Assembly: GCA_000733415.1 (NCBI GenBank) | Contig: KL662191.1 | Coordinates: 5,144,341 to 5,208,340 of the forward strand | Direction: 5' to 3' | DNA: 64,000 nucleotides | DNA from: [Leptolyngbya] sp. JSC-1 | GTDB lineage: Bacteria; Cyanobacteriota; Cyanobacteriia; Elainellales; Elainellaceae | Shown here: piece after piece, positions 52,818 to 61,546 of the stretch | Layout: each line of letters starts with the position of its first letter | Position numbering within the stretch: the stretch's first letter is position 1 | The notes under the pieces: generated by a model | What the model saw: the letters and a program-made list of their open reading frames with translations, nothing else | Databases searched by the model: none | What the model was told of the DNA's origin: nothing | Translations under genes and position numbers: made by a program

Positions 52818-53576
52818 TCAGCGTGGCATCAGGGGACGCGGCAAGGCCGTGCGAGTTTGCGGCGGGTCGAACAGCAGATCGGGTCGAGTCCGCCAAATGT
52901 AGCTAACCGCGATCAGGGTGATGATGGCTTCGCCAATCGCGATCAGCACATGCCACCCCAACATTGCAGACAGAGCAACGCCCATCGGCACGGTTCCAGA
53001 GAGACCAAGCTGAATCGCACAGGCCAATGCCGCCACTACTACACTGGTCCAAGCCGCGACCACAGTTCCAATTGCCATGCCGCGCCAGGTATTGAATCCC
53101 ACAGCAGACCGAACTGCTCGGTAGAGGTAATAGCCACCAAAGGTGCCAATCAGCCCCATATTAAAAATGTTGGCTCCCAGCACCGTCAAACCACCGTCCT
53201 GGAACAGGACTGCCTGGACGATGAAAACTACCACCATCACGAGTGAACCGGCCCAGGGTCCAAGCAAGATGCCGGCCAGCGTACCGCCCAGCAAATGTCC
53301 AGACGTGCCGCCCGGAATCGGAAAATTGATCATCTGTGCCGCAAAAATAAAGGCGGCACAGACGCCCATCAGCGGCACAGCCCGTTCCTGATAGTCTCTT
53401 TGCACCTGCTTGAGGCAGACGGCAATCAAAACAAGCGTTGCTACCCAGGTGAATAAACTAACGGGGAGATTCAGAAAACCATCAGGAATATGCAGGGCCA
53501 GATAGGGCGGTGCCATCCTGAGAAATTGGCTGGGTAGAGCCAAAGTTGAAAGACCAAACGATAAAACGTCAATCAT
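52818..53576 (-). CDS. cbiM: ECF transporter substrate subunit CbiM
   Basis: A 252-residue membrane protein that binds Co2+ or Ni2+. The metal site uses the N-terminal His in the HIPDGFLN block (about residue 29) and GGTSGHLLGGTLAG (about 97-110). In most CbiM the HIPDG block follows Met directly, often after signal cleavage; here it is preceded by ALALHIPDG-type residues and no Met, so the mature end may differ. The metal cannot be told from sequence. Confidence 0.93.
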   Translation of the reverse strand: MIDVLSFGLSTLALPSQFLRMAPPYLALHIPDGFLNLPVSLFTWVATLVLIAVCLKQVQRDYQERAVPLMGVCAAFIFAAQMINFPIPGGTSGHLLGGTLAGILLGPWAGSLVMVVVFIVQAVLFQDGGLTVLGANIFNMGLIGTFGGYYLYRAVRSAVGFNTWRGMAIGTVVAAWTSVVVAALACAIQLGLSGTVPMGVALSAMLGWHVLIAIGEAIITLIAVSYIWRTRPDLLFDPPQTRTALPRPLMPR

Positions 53577-53855
53577 GTATCCTACGCTTAGCTGGATGAA
53601 TTGAATCGGTGAATTGAATCAGCAGGGCTGTCTGTCAGTTAAGCTCTCAACCCCACTGAGAAAATTCAATCCCCTGGGAGGGTATTTGGCGTCATCTTTT
53701 AAGGAGAAATACAGAAACTCCCCGGCAGCTAGAGATTTTGAGGCTAATTGCGCCTGTGCATTTGCCCAATTTCCTCCTAATTTCCTGACTGGGGAAGTAG
53801 ACTATTTGCTAACCCCTACGCTATGATTAGCGATTGTGAGTTTTTGAGAAATCTG

Positions 53856-54218
53856 ATGAACGCTCAAGAGATTATCAACTCCATTGAAGCGGAGCAGCTT
53901 AAAAAAGACCTGCCCGTGATTCATGTGGGCGACACTGTTAAAGTCGGTGTTGTGATCCAAGAAGGAGGAAAAGAGCGGGTCCAGCCCTACGAAGGCACCG
54001 TGATTGCAATGCGGAACGGCGGTATCAACGAAACCATCACCGTGCGGCGGATCTTTCAAGGCGTCGGCGTAGAGCGAGTCTTTCTCATTCATTCTCCTCG
54101 CATTGCTAGCATCAAAGTATTGCGGCGCGGTAAGGCACGGCGAGCCAAGCTCTACTATCTGCGTGAGCGGGTCGGTAAAGCAACTCGCTTAAAGCAGCGT
54201 TTTGATCGCCCGATCTAG
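53856..54218 (+). CDS. rplS: 50S ribosomal protein L19
   Basis: A 120-residue protein from the ATG at 53856 (MNAQEIINSIEAEQL); an in-frame ATG at 53823 adds 11 residues that do not fit the family. The core GDTVKVGVVIQEGGKERVQPYEG and SPRIASIKVLRRGKARRAKLYYLR are fully conserved. It sits at the bridge with the 30S subunit. First gene of the rplS-trnW-secE-nusG-rplKAJL block. Confidence 0.97.
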   Translation: MNAQEIINSIEAEQLKKDLPVIHVGDTVKVGVVIQEGGKERVQPYEGTVIAMRNGGINETITVRRIFQGVGVERVFLIHSPRIASIKVLRRGKARRAKLYYLRERVGKATRLKQRFDRPI

Positions 54219-54352
54219 TTCCAGTTTAGATTGTCTACTGAGTTGGAGCGGTCGGAAAAACTAACAAAGCTAACGGCAGCGGCTCAACAACGAATCACGC
54301 AATCGATTAACTGCTAGACTAGAAAAGCATCCGAAGGATTGCTGCAAAGCGT

Positions 54353-54425
54353 GCGTCCTTAGTTCAGTTGGTAGAACGCAGGTCTCCAAAACCTGATGTC
54401 GGGGGTTCGAGTCCTCCAGGGCGCG
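54353..54425 (+). tRNA. trnW: tRNA-Trp (anticodon CCA)
   Basis: The acceptor arms gcgtcct and agggcgc pair (with one G-T), the D-loop has agttcagttggtaga, the anticodon stem is caggt/acctg with loop ctccaaa (anticodon CCA) and the T-loop is gttcgagtc. 73 nt including the discriminator G. CCA is not encoded. Its place between rplS and secE is typical for cyanobacteria. Confidence 0.97.
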
Positions 54426-54507
54426 CTGTTAATACATTGATCTGGTTAGTGCAAGTTCAAGCTTGACTAGAGCATCCTGTTCATTCGTGGCGAGGCGCTA
54501 GTAGATT

Positions 54508-54783
54508 GTGGCAAAGAAAGGCGAAGCAGACGTAAAGGGACAAAAAGAAGTCAAAGACACTAAGGACGCCAAAGAGTCGAAAAAAGTTGAGGAAGCCAAA
54601 TCTGGCTTTAACCCCTCCACTTTTGTTCAAGGTCTGAAGGAAGAATTAGACAAAGTCGTTTGGCCGAGTCGCCAACAGTTGATTAGCGAGTCCATTGCCG
54701 TTATTTTGATGGTCACTCTTTCTGCAACAATCATTTATTTGGTCGATAACTTCTTTGGTTGGGCTGCAAAGCAGGTGTTCTAA
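54508..54783 (+). CDS. secE: Preprotein translocase subunit SecE
   Basis: A 91-residue protein that starts at GTG (54508). The N-terminal 35 residues are Lys/Glu-rich. The amphipathic segment GLKEELDKVVWPSRQQLISES precedes one TM helix (IAVILMVTLSATIIYLVDNFFGW), as in short SecE. It clamps SecY. Its stop overlaps the nusG ATG (TAATG). Confidence 0.95.
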   Translation: MAKKGEADVKGQKEVKDTKDAKESKKVEEAKSGFNPSTFVQGLKEELDKVVWPSRQQLISESIAVILMVTLSATIIYLVDNFFGWAAKQVF

Positions 54784-55409
54784 TGATTGCCTCATCAGAT
54801 GAATTCGATAATTTCCATGAGGACGATGAACAGTCGCCTTCAGTCACCGGTGCCCGTTGGTATGCGGTTCAGGTTGCTTCTGGATGCGAAAATCGCGTCA
54901 AGATCAATCTAGAGCAGCGCATTGAGACACTGGATGTTGGTGATCGAATTTTTCAGATTGAGATTCCCCAAACGCCGGTGCTGAAGCCCCAGAAGGGAGG
55001 TAAGCCCAAAGAAGGCGCTGAAAAGGTTTTTCCAGGCTATGTGCTGATTCGCATGATCATGGACGATGAATCTTGGCAGGTCGTCAAGAACACGCCCAAT
55101 GTGATCAACTTTGTCGGAGCTGAGCAGAAGCGCCGTTATGGACGGGGCAGAGGCCATGTGAAGCCGGTGCCGCTAGGTGCTGCTGAGGTAGAGCGAATCT
55201 TTAAGCAGGCCCAAGAGCAGAAGCCGGTCGTTAAGGTGGATATGGCTGCCGGAGACAAGATTTTGGTGCTGTCTGGTCCCTTCAAGGACTTTGAAGGCGA
55301 AGTGATCGAAGTCAGCCCAGAACGCAGCAAACTCAAGGCACTCCTCTCGATTTTTGGTCGGGATACGCCGGTCGAGCTGGAATTTAATCAAGTACAAAAG
55401 CAGAGCTAG
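54783..55409 (+). CDS. nusG: Transcription antitermination/elongation factor NusG
   Basis: 208 residues from the ATG at 54783 (MIASSDEFDNFHED), which overlaps the secE stop by one base. The NGN domain starts GARWYAVQVASGCENRVKINL. The KOW motif is VLSGPFKDFEGEVIEV at about residues 160-175. It links RNA polymerase to Rho and ribosomes. An upstream in-frame ATG at 54759 overlaps secE and is not preferred. Confidence 0.97.
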   Translation: MIASSDEFDNFHEDDEQSPSVTGARWYAVQVASGCENRVKINLEQRIETLDVGDRIFQIEIPQTPVLKPQKGGKPKEGAEKVFPGYVLIRMIMDDESWQVVKNTPNVINFVGAEQKRRYGRGRGHVKPVPLGAAEVERIFKQAQEQKPVVKVDMAAGDKILVLSGPFKDFEGEVIEVSPERSKLKALLSIFGRDTPVELEFNQVQKQS

Positions 55410-55416
55410 AAAGCCA

Positions 55417-55842
55417 ATGGCAAAGAAGGTTGTAGCAATCATCAAGCTAGCAATTCAGGCTGGCAAGGCAAACCCCGCGCCTCCGATTGGCCCGGCCTTG
55501 GGTCAGCACGGGGTAAACATCATGATGTTCTGCAAAGAATACAACGCCAAAACCTCCGATCAGGTGGGTACGGTGATTCCGGTAGAAATCTCGGTGTTTG
55601 AAGACCGCAGCTTTACGTTTGTTTTGAAAACGCCTCCCGCATCGGTTTTAATTGCCAAGGCGGCTGGCATCGAACGCGGTTCGGGTGAACCCAATAAAAA
55701 GAAAGTGGGATCCATCTCTAGAGCACAGCTTCAGGAAATCGCCCAAACTAAACTGCCCGACCTGAATGCAAACGACATTGAGGCGGCCATGAAAATTGTA
55801 GAAGGCACAGCCCGCAACATGGGCGTGACGGTTAAAGATTAG
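55417..55842 (+). CDS. rplK: 50S ribosomal protein L11
   Basis: A 141-residue protein from the ATG at 55417 (MAKKVVAIIKLAI). Conserved PAPPIGPALGQHGVNIMMFCKEYNA and the RNA-binding C-domain with KVGSISRAQLQEIA. It binds 23S rRNA at the GTPase centre. Seven bases follow nusG. Its stop overlaps a heptad hairpin block. Confidence 0.98.
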   Translation: MAKKVVAIIKLAIQAGKANPAPPIGPALGQHGVNIMMFCKEYNAKTSDQVGTVIPVEISVFEDRSFTFVLKTPPASVLIAKAAGIERGSGEPNKKKVGSISRAQLQEIAQTKLPDLNANDIEAAMKIVEGTARNMGVTVKD

Positions 55843-55930
55843 TTTTGAGTTTTCTAGGGTTGAGTTTTGAATTACAAAGCAAACAGTAGTTCAATCACTC
55901 ATAATTTAGAACTCAAAGTTCAAAACTTAA
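55841..55930. repeat. Heptad repeat block between rplK and rplA
   Basis: agttttgag and ttgagttttgaatt units (55841-55873) face aatttagaactcaaagttc and caaaact units (55902-55927). The spacer can fold into a long imperfect hairpin inside the operon mRNA, of the same family as the groES-groEL spacer. Confidence 0.8.
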
Positions 55931-55979
55931 ACATTAGGGGGGAGAGCTTGGCTCGTGATTACCCCAGGAGAGATCAACA

Positions 55980-56696
55980 ATGGCTAAGAAAGTATCGAAA
56001 CGATTGCGAGAATTGCAGGCGAAGGTAGAGGATCGTCCCTACGAGCCGCTGGAAGCGTTGAGTTTGTTAAAAGAAACGGCGACGGCCAAATTCCCAGAGT
56101 CGGCAGAAGCCCATATCCGCTTGGGGATCGATCCCAAGTACACCGACCAGCAATTGAGAACGACAGTAGCCCTACCCAAAGGCACTGGGCAAACGGTGCG
56201 GGTTGCGGTGATTGCTCGCGGTGAAAAGGTGACGGAAGCATCTAACTCGGGTGCCGATATTTCTGGATCGGAAGAACTGATTGACGAGATCCAGAAGGGA
56301 ATGATGGATTTTGATGTGCTGATCGCCACGCCTGACATGATGCCGCAGGTTGCCAAGCTAGGTCGTCTGCTCGGTCCTAGAGGCTTGATGCCCTCTCCTA
56401 AGGGCGGTACGGTAACCTTTGATGTGGCGCAAGCAATTTCGGAATTCAAGGCTGGTAAACTGGAGTTTCGGGCTGACCGCAGTGGCATTGTTCACGTTAT
56501 GTTTGGTAAGGCAGATTTCCCGGCTCCCGATTTGCTGGCGAACCTAAAGGCGCTGCAAGAGACGATTGACCGGAACCGTCCGTCGGGTGCAAAAGGCCGC
56601 TACTGGCGTTCGATCTATGTGGCATCGACGATGGGACCTTCGATTCAGGTAGACATCAATGCCCTGCGAGACATGAAGGCTTCGGATGTGGCTTAG
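55980..56696 (+). CDS. rplA: 50S ribosomal protein L1
   Basis: 238 residues. The start MAKKVSKRLRELQAKV and the conserved KFPESAEAHIRLGIDPKYTDQQLR are standard; GRLLGPRGLMPSPKGGTVTFDV is in the centre. L1 forms the mobile stalk and often represses its own operon by binding mRNA. No clear L1 site was seen. Confidence 0.98.
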   Translation: MAKKVSKRLRELQAKVEDRPYEPLEALSLLKETATAKFPESAEAHIRLGIDPKYTDQQLRTTVALPKGTGQTVRVAVIARGEKVTEASNSGADISGSEELIDEIQKGMMDFDVLIATPDMMPQVAKLGRLLGPRGLMPSPKGGTVTFDVAQAISEFKAGKLEFRADRSGIVHVMFGKADFPAPDLLANLKALQETIDRNRPSGAKGRYWRSIYVASTMGPSIQVDINALRDMKASDVA

Positions 56697-56756
56697 TTGT
56701 TTTAGTTGTTCAAGTAGCTGCCTAGGAAAGTTTATTATTGCCCATTTGCCTAATTG

Positions 56757-56897
56757 AATAGAAACCGGAGACAGCAGGTGCGACTCGCTTAATATCCTGC
56801 CGAGGTTGATTTCTAACTCCTGTCCAGTTGTGAGATCAAACTGGTGCAGTGAGTCTGAAGCCTGCCAAGCCCCGGTTAATTTGACTGGGGTTTTTTA
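56757..56897 (+). ncRNA. Ribosomal L10 leader
   Basis: The 240 bases before rplJ contain the features of an L10 leader: a structured stretch (gaccgg-type and gtgagatcaaac-type segments) and, at its end, a terminator stem ccccggt / actgggg with T-run (56870-56896). L10-L12 binds such a leader to stop its own synthesis. The fold was judged by eye only. Confidence 0.75.
56870..56896 (+). terminator. Terminator/attenuator in L10 leader
   Basis: ccccggt-taatttg-actgggg with seven paired positions (one G-T) followed by six T. It lies about 75 bases before rplJ and separates rplKA from rplJL when L10 is in excess. Confidence 0.8.
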
Positions 56898-56971
56898 CAT
56901 GTCAAAGGAGTGACAGGGCATGGGATTGTTCAAGCTTGGTCATTTCCCACAACCAAGGAGGTGAGATACGT

Positions 56972-57511
56972 ATGGGAAGAACACTCGAAGACAAACAGGC
57001 GATTGTCAGCGAACTAAAGGAATCGTTGAGCCAGTCACAGCTTGCCGTTGTGATTGACTACAAAGGTCTGACGGTTGCTGAGATCACCGATCTGCGGAAG
57101 CGGTTGCGTCCGGCTGGGGCAGAGTGCAAGGTCACCAAAAATACGCTGATGCGGATTGCGGTCCAGGATGATCCCAACTGGAAGCCAATGGCCGAGATCT
57201 GCAAAGAATCGTCTGCGTTTCTGCTGCTGAAGGATGATCTGAGTAAGGCACTGAAAGCCTATCAAGATTTCCAGAAAGCGTCCAAGAAGACAGTGATTCG
57301 CGGCGGCGCGATGGAAGGACGGCTGCTGAGTGAGGCAGATGTCAAGGCGATCGCGGATCTGCCCTCGAAGGAGCAGCTGATGGCCCAAATCGCCGGTGCG
57401 ATCAATGGAGTTGCCACCAAACTGGCGGTTGGTATCAACGAAGTGCCATCCTCGTTGGCGCGGGCGCTGCAAGCCTATGCAGACAAAGACAAGGCCGACG
57501 AATCGGCTTAA
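56972..57511 (+). CDS. rplJ: 50S ribosomal protein L10
   Basis: 179 residues from the ATG at 56972 (MGRTLEDKQAIVSELK), with a strong aaggaggtg Shine-Dalgarno about seven bases upstream; an upstream ATG at 56936 overlaps that site and is rejected. Conserved VVIDYKGLTVAEITDLRKRLR. Base of the L7/L12 stalk. Confidence 0.97.
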   Translation: MGRTLEDKQAIVSELKESLSQSQLAVVIDYKGLTVAEITDLRKRLRPAGAECKVTKNTLMRIAVQDDPNWKPMAEICKESSAFLLLKDDLSKALKAYQDFQKASKKTVIRGGAMEGRLLSEADVKAIADLPSKEQLMAQIAGAINGVATKLAVGINEVPSSLARALQAYADKDKADESA

Positions 57512-57563
57512 GTTGCCTTCATTCAACCCTGTTTATACTTAACCATCTACAAGGAGTTTACTC

Positions 57564-57962
57564 ATGTCTGCAAAAACAGATGCAATTTTGGAAGAATTGA
57601 AAACCCTCAGCTTGCTAGAAGCGGCTGAACTGGTGAAGCAAATCGAGGAAGCCTTCGGCGTTAGTGCCGCTGCTCCGGCGGGTGGCATGATGATGATGGC
57701 GGCCCCAGGTGCTGCTGCCGCTGCTCCGGCTGAGGAAGTAGAAGAGAAGACCGAATTCGACGTGGTTCTTGATGAAGTTCCTGCCGATAAGAAGATCGCG
57801 GTCCTCAAGGCGGTACGTGAACTGACTGGCCTGGGTCTGAAGGAAGCTAAGGAATTGGTAGAATCTACGCCTAAGCCCGTGAAGGAAGGCATTCCCAAAG
57901 AGGCGGCTGAAGAAGCTAAGAAAGCAATCGAAGCAGCAGGCGGCAAAGTCAGCATCAAATAG
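57564..57962 (+). CDS. rplL: 50S ribosomal protein L7/L12
   Basis: 132 residues. N-terminal dimer domain (ILEELKTLSLLEAAELVKQIE), Ala/Gly-rich hinge with a Met run, and C-terminal domain (EKTEFDVVLDEVPADKKIAVLK, then GLGLKEAKELVESTPKPVKEG). aaggag is nine bases before the ATG. Two or more dimers bind L10 and recruit GTPase factors. A terminator follows after about 45 bases. Confidence 0.98.
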   Translation: MSAKTDAILEELKTLSLLEAAELVKQIEEAFGVSAAAPAGGMMMMAAPGAAAAAPAEEVEEKTEFDVVLDEVPADKKIAVLKAVRELTGLGLKEAKELVESTPKPVKEGIPKEAAEEAKKAIEAAGGKVSIK

Positions 57963-58008
57963 AGCTGCGGGAATTGCTCCCAATAAGCTAAACGTGAATC
58001 GAACCGGA

Positions 58009-58034
58009 GGGCGAGGAATACTCGCCCTTTTTTG
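58009..58034 (+). terminator. Terminator after rplL
   Basis: Perfect stem gggcgag / ctcgccc around a five-base loop, then seven T. Confidence 0.9.
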
Positions 58035-58170
58035 TTTGGAAATAGCTGCTTGAAGAGAGTAAGGCCAACGGCTCTTGTCAATGCGATGTATCTAATTCGG
58101 CCTTTGCAGTAGGGGGATCAATTGGTTCAATTCAGCTACATGGACCCCTTGGCAGGCTTGTGGCATGGTG

Positions 58171-58707
58171 TTACTTCAAATTCAGCAATCCTGCTTCCTT
58201 CGCTTTTGGATCGAACCGGACGGCCATCTTGACGCCTCTTGCCTCTAGCGCAGCCAACACCTCTGCCTCTACTCGTCGAGCCACCTGCTTCAGAATTTTG
58301 ATTCTCCCGGCTTCGTCGCTGGCAGCATAGGCGCTTTGTTCTTCCGGCGTCATTTGAGTTTTGGCGTCGATGGGCTGATTCCATTGATCTGCTGCTGCCC
58401 CATTGCCGATGGGAACGGCTCCATTTTCGGTGATCCAGGCATCTCGGATCGCTTCCAGAACAGTGCGGCTGGGCCGCTCGATCGTCTTCACCTTGACCCA
58501 ATAGCAAGACTGCGGCTGGCGGACCAAATGCTGCCTTAAACTAAGGCCAACATCACGAGAATAGCCGACATACTGCAAAACATGAGCCTGGTCAAAAACA
58601 GCATAGACACCGACTTGCTGATCAAACTGAGCGCTGACCTCTCCGTCTTGATCCAGAATCGGGATGGCAGCGAGCGTGGCTAGGGCAGGTGGATTAGAAT
58701 CAGTCAT
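58171..58707 (-). CDS. GIY-YIG nuclease family protein
   Basis: 178 residues. The GIY-YIG core appears as VGVYAVFDQAHVLQYVGYSRD at about residues 31-51, with the usual I-to-V changes; the downstream Arg and Glu of the active site are likely in LRQHL and EAIRDAWITENG. The C-terminal half is helical, with Ala/Glu/Lys-rich repeats. Family members are often structure-specific nucleases; no partner gene shows what this one cuts. Confidence 0.78.
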   Translation of the reverse strand: MTDSNPPALATLAAIPILDQDGEVSAQFDQQVGVYAVFDQAHVLQYVGYSRDVGLSLRQHLVRQPQSCYWVKVKTIERPSRTVLEAIRDAWITENGAVPIGNGAAADQWNQPIDAKTQMTPEEQSAYAASDEAGRIKILKQVARRVEAEVLAALEARGVKMAVRFDPKAKEAGLLNLK

Positions 58708-58763
58708 TATCGTTGAAGTAACTTTGGTAAACTACTAGGCGGCAGCAAACTGAGTCACAGGCC

Positions 58764-60263
58764 ATGAAATTTTGTAAGGTTGCTGACATTGCCGACTGGC
58801 AAGATGAGGCGTTTCAGGCGACAGCATCTCTTTTGCAATTGGAGTCGGTGAGGAATCGTCAAGTCTGGCCCTTGATTCAGATCTACACCGGACTGCATCA
58901 GTTGGGATTGCTAGGAGGGCAGGCCACAGCCCTAGGGCTGGCAGTGGGTGACGAACCGCTAATCTATGCTTTTGCCAACGGTTGTAATCGAGTGGTTGCA
59001 ACCGACCTGTACGATCTCTACAACGGGCGAGAGGCGCTCACGCCCCAAGAGGTTTACCGCCGCAATCCCTTCCCCTATGCCACAGATCGTCTCGAAGTTC
59101 GCCCGATGGACCTGACGCGGATTGATTATCCAGATCACAGTTTTGATTTTATCTGGAGTTGCCGCGCCATCGAACAAATGACCAACTTTGAGGCACTCTA
59201 TCAGCTTTATCGCGAGATCCATCGCGTCTTGAAGCCGGGTGGGATTGCGGCCTTAGCCGCCGGGTTTAATCCGACGAATCGGCCTAGCTACGAACCGGCG
59301 ATGCTGTTGGTGGATCATCCCTGGGTGCAGGCTTGGCTGACGGGCGATACCCCCTTACTGCAAGGATTTGAGCTGATTGATGCAGTAGACTACTCCGTCA
59401 GTCCTCAACCGGAAAATCCGCCCGTGCTGCCGAACGCAGAGACTGGCATTCAGGTTTACTACCAAGATATTTTGCTCAGCTCGATGGCGTTGTTTCTGCG
59501 GAAAACCGGCGAGTTTTCTACCTCATATTCCGAGGATTGGCTCGATCCATTTTGGCGGATTTATTTATTAGCCTGCGATGCCTATCGTGCCCAGCAATAT
59601 CAACAGGCAGAAAATTTGCTGCGTCAGCTTGTGGAAACCGACTTGCCTGATCGACTGCGGCTGCGGGCGCTGCAACGATTGGCTGATACGCTGATGGCCC
59701 AGGGCAATAGCGAAGCTCTGAAGGCGGTTTGTGAAACGGCGGTGCCCTATGCGGAGCAGTCTGAAGATGGGGATTTGCTGATGCGTCTGGCCCGCTACTG
59801 TCGTAAAACGGGTTTGTTAAACGAAGCCTTGTTGCTCTATCGGCGGGTGGTGGAGCTGCCCAGTGTACCGCCCGAAACCGTGGGTCTCAGCTACCGCGCT
59901 CAGGCCAAATGTTTGATGCAGCAAGGCCACTACCAGCAGGCACTCACCCTGATCCAAATGGCAGAAACCTATAACGTGAACGAACGCCATCAGTTGGAAT
60001 GGCTGCGGGGAAGCTGCTATCAGGATTTGGGCCAACTGGAAGAAGCAATTCGCTGCTACGACATTGCAGCAAAAATTGCCCCAGAACAAGACTATGCCTT
60101 TCGGGAGCGCTGTGTCCGTGATGCCAATAAGTGCTTGCGGCTCCAGCTTTCGCAAACCAACAAGCAGCTCACCCAACTACAAGACAATCGCCTGCTGCAA
60201 ATCTATACCTCGCTTCGGTCAGCTGGGCGTTCGGTGAAGCGCTGGCTGCGGTTCGGCAAGTAG
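58764..60263 (+). CDS. SAM methyltransferase-like / TPR fusion protein
   Basis: 499 residues. Residues about 45-190 form a Rossmann-like methyltransferase domain (ALGLAVGDEPLIYAFANGCNRVVATDLY, then DHSFDFIWSCRAIEQM and HRVLKPGGIAALAAGF). From about 265 a set of TPR-like helices follows (AYRAQQYQQAENLLRQLV, LNEALLLYRRVVELP, YQDLGQLEEAIRCYDIAAKIAP). The SAM loop is degenerate (LGLAVGDE in place of GxGxG), so activity is uncertain. Such fusions appear near polysaccharide genes, but none flank it here. Confidence 0.82.
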   Translation: MKFCKVADIADWQDEAFQATASLLQLESVRNRQVWPLIQIYTGLHQLGLLGGQATALGLAVGDEPLIYAFANGCNRVVATDLYDLYNGREALTPQEVYRRNPFPYATDRLEVRPMDLTRIDYPDHSFDFIWSCRAIEQMTNFEALYQLYREIHRVLKPGGIAALAAGFNPTNRPSYEPAMLLVDHPWVQAWLTGDTPLLQGFELIDAVDYSVSPQPENPPVLPNAETGIQVYYQDILLSSMALFLRKTGEFSTSYSEDWLDPFWRIYLLACDAYRAQQYQQAENLLRQLVETDLPDRLRLRALQRLADTLMAQGNSEALKAVCETAVPYAEQSEDGDLLMRLARYCRKTGLLNEALLLYRRVVELPSVPPETVGLSYRAQAKCLMQQGHYQQALTLIQMAETYNVNERHQLEWLRGSCYQDLGQLEEAIRCYDIAAKIAPEQDYAFRERCVRDANKCLRLQLSQTNKQLTQLQDNRLLQIYTSLRSAGRSVKRWLRFGK

Positions 60264-60270
60264 ATTTTTC

Positions 60271-61236
60271 CTAGCTCAGGCCCGCTATTCCAAAAGCCAC
60301 ACAAAGCAACAAACTGCTCCAAAAATGTAGGCCCACAGCAAAAAACTTGCAGTTGCGCACTCGTTCGGGCTGGTCGTGATACTGCAAGGCATGGCGAGAG
60401 AGACTGACAGCGGTGGGAGCACTGACCAGAATCAACAATACCCAGACGGGAAACAGCTTTAGCCCTACAAGTAATCCGGCCAAGGCAAAGATGCCGCCAC
60501 TGAGCCAGGGAATGAGTTGAGCCGATCGCTGGGTCCCCAAACGCACCACAGGCGACCGTTTGCCCGCCGCTAGGTCATCCTCGACCTGGTGAAAATGAGA
60601 GCAAAACAGAATCAAGCTGGTGCTGATACCCAGAATCACAGAAACGGCCAAGCTCGTCGCTGACCAAGTCTGGGTCTGGCTGTAGTAGGCGGCAGAAACG
60701 GCCAGCGGTCCGAAGCTAAAAAAGCAGAGAATTTCGCCCAGCCCCTGATAGCCCAAGCGGAACGGCGGTCCGTGGTAGACATAGCCCAAACCACAGCAGA
60801 GCAGAATCAGCCCCAAAACAGTAAAATCCTGCTGCCACCAGCTGATTGCCACAATGCCAGCAATGCCCAGCCCCAAACAGAGATTGCCGATCCAAAAAAT
60901 CAGGGATTTGTTGCCGGTTAGGTTGACCAACGAGGTCGGTTCATTGGCGTCGATGCCGGTTTCCGCATCAAAGACATCATTGCTGAGATTTTCCCAGGCC
61001 AAAATCAGAATTGCTGACCCCAGAAACGTCAGGAAAGTGCCCCAGTGCAGCGTATGGGTTTCGGCAAAGGCCACGGCGGTACCCAGGGCAATCGGAAAAA
61101 TCGCCACGCTGTACATCGGCGGCATCAGAGCAGCCAGCCATAATTTTTGGCGCTCCTCAGCCGTGGGAGAGCCAGAAGACTCGTTTGGGCTGGGGGAATC
61201 TGGGCTAGAGGAATAGGAAGCAACCTTGGTTGTCAT
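60271..61236 (-). CDS. menA: 2-carboxy-1,4-naphthoquinone phytyltransferase
   Basis: 321 residues. Attaches the phytyl chain in phylloquinone synthesis, which yields the A1 cofactor of photosystem I. UbiA-fold polytopic membrane enzyme: the Asp-rich donor motif is ENLSNDVFDAETGID (about residues 82-96) and the second Asp region is VEDDLAAGKRSPVVRLG. The start is at 61236; the first 25 residues are Ser/Pro-rich and may be an extension. menF lies 1.9 kb away. Confidence 0.93.
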   Translation of the reverse strand: MTTKVASYSSSPDSPSPNESSGSPTAEERQKLWLAALMPPMYSVAIFPIALGTAVAFAETHTLHWGTFLTFLGSAILILAWENLSNDVFDAETGIDANEPTSLVNLTGNKSLIFWIGNLCLGLGIAGIVAISWWQQDFTVLGLILLCCGLGYVYHGPPFRLGYQGLGEILCFFSFGPLAVSAAYYSQTQTWSATSLAVSVILGISTSLILFCSHFHQVEDDLAAGKRSPVVRLGTQRSAQLIPWLSGGIFALAGLLVGLKLFPVWVLLILVSAPTAVSLSRHALQYHDQPERVRNCKFFAVGLHFWSSLLLCVAFGIAGLS

Positions 61237-61546
61237 AGGGAATTGGTCATAGGGGATTTGTTAAAAGAGCAGTAAAGCTGGAATTAGACCCGGAACCTTC
61301 TCACCGTGAGGGTTTCAACCGTTGCAATTGTACGATGAATCAGCGCGGTTTTTGGCCGTTTCAGCCGGACTGAGGTCTGAAATCACGTAACGAATCATTG
61401 CGACTGCTACGCTAGTTTGTGAGTCAGTAGGCGACGGTGAGAGAACAGTGTGCCTGCAATGGTGGGCTTAATAGTGGGCTTATATGTGTGCCTACAATAG
61501 GGCTGTGCCTCCATCGACGTTCACCATCGAGCTTGGAAACCGATTG

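Noticed and set aside
53577..53855. Possible cobalamin or metal riboswitch upstream of cbiM
   Set aside because: I looked for the B12-box and NiCo-type patterns on the minus strand and saw neither.
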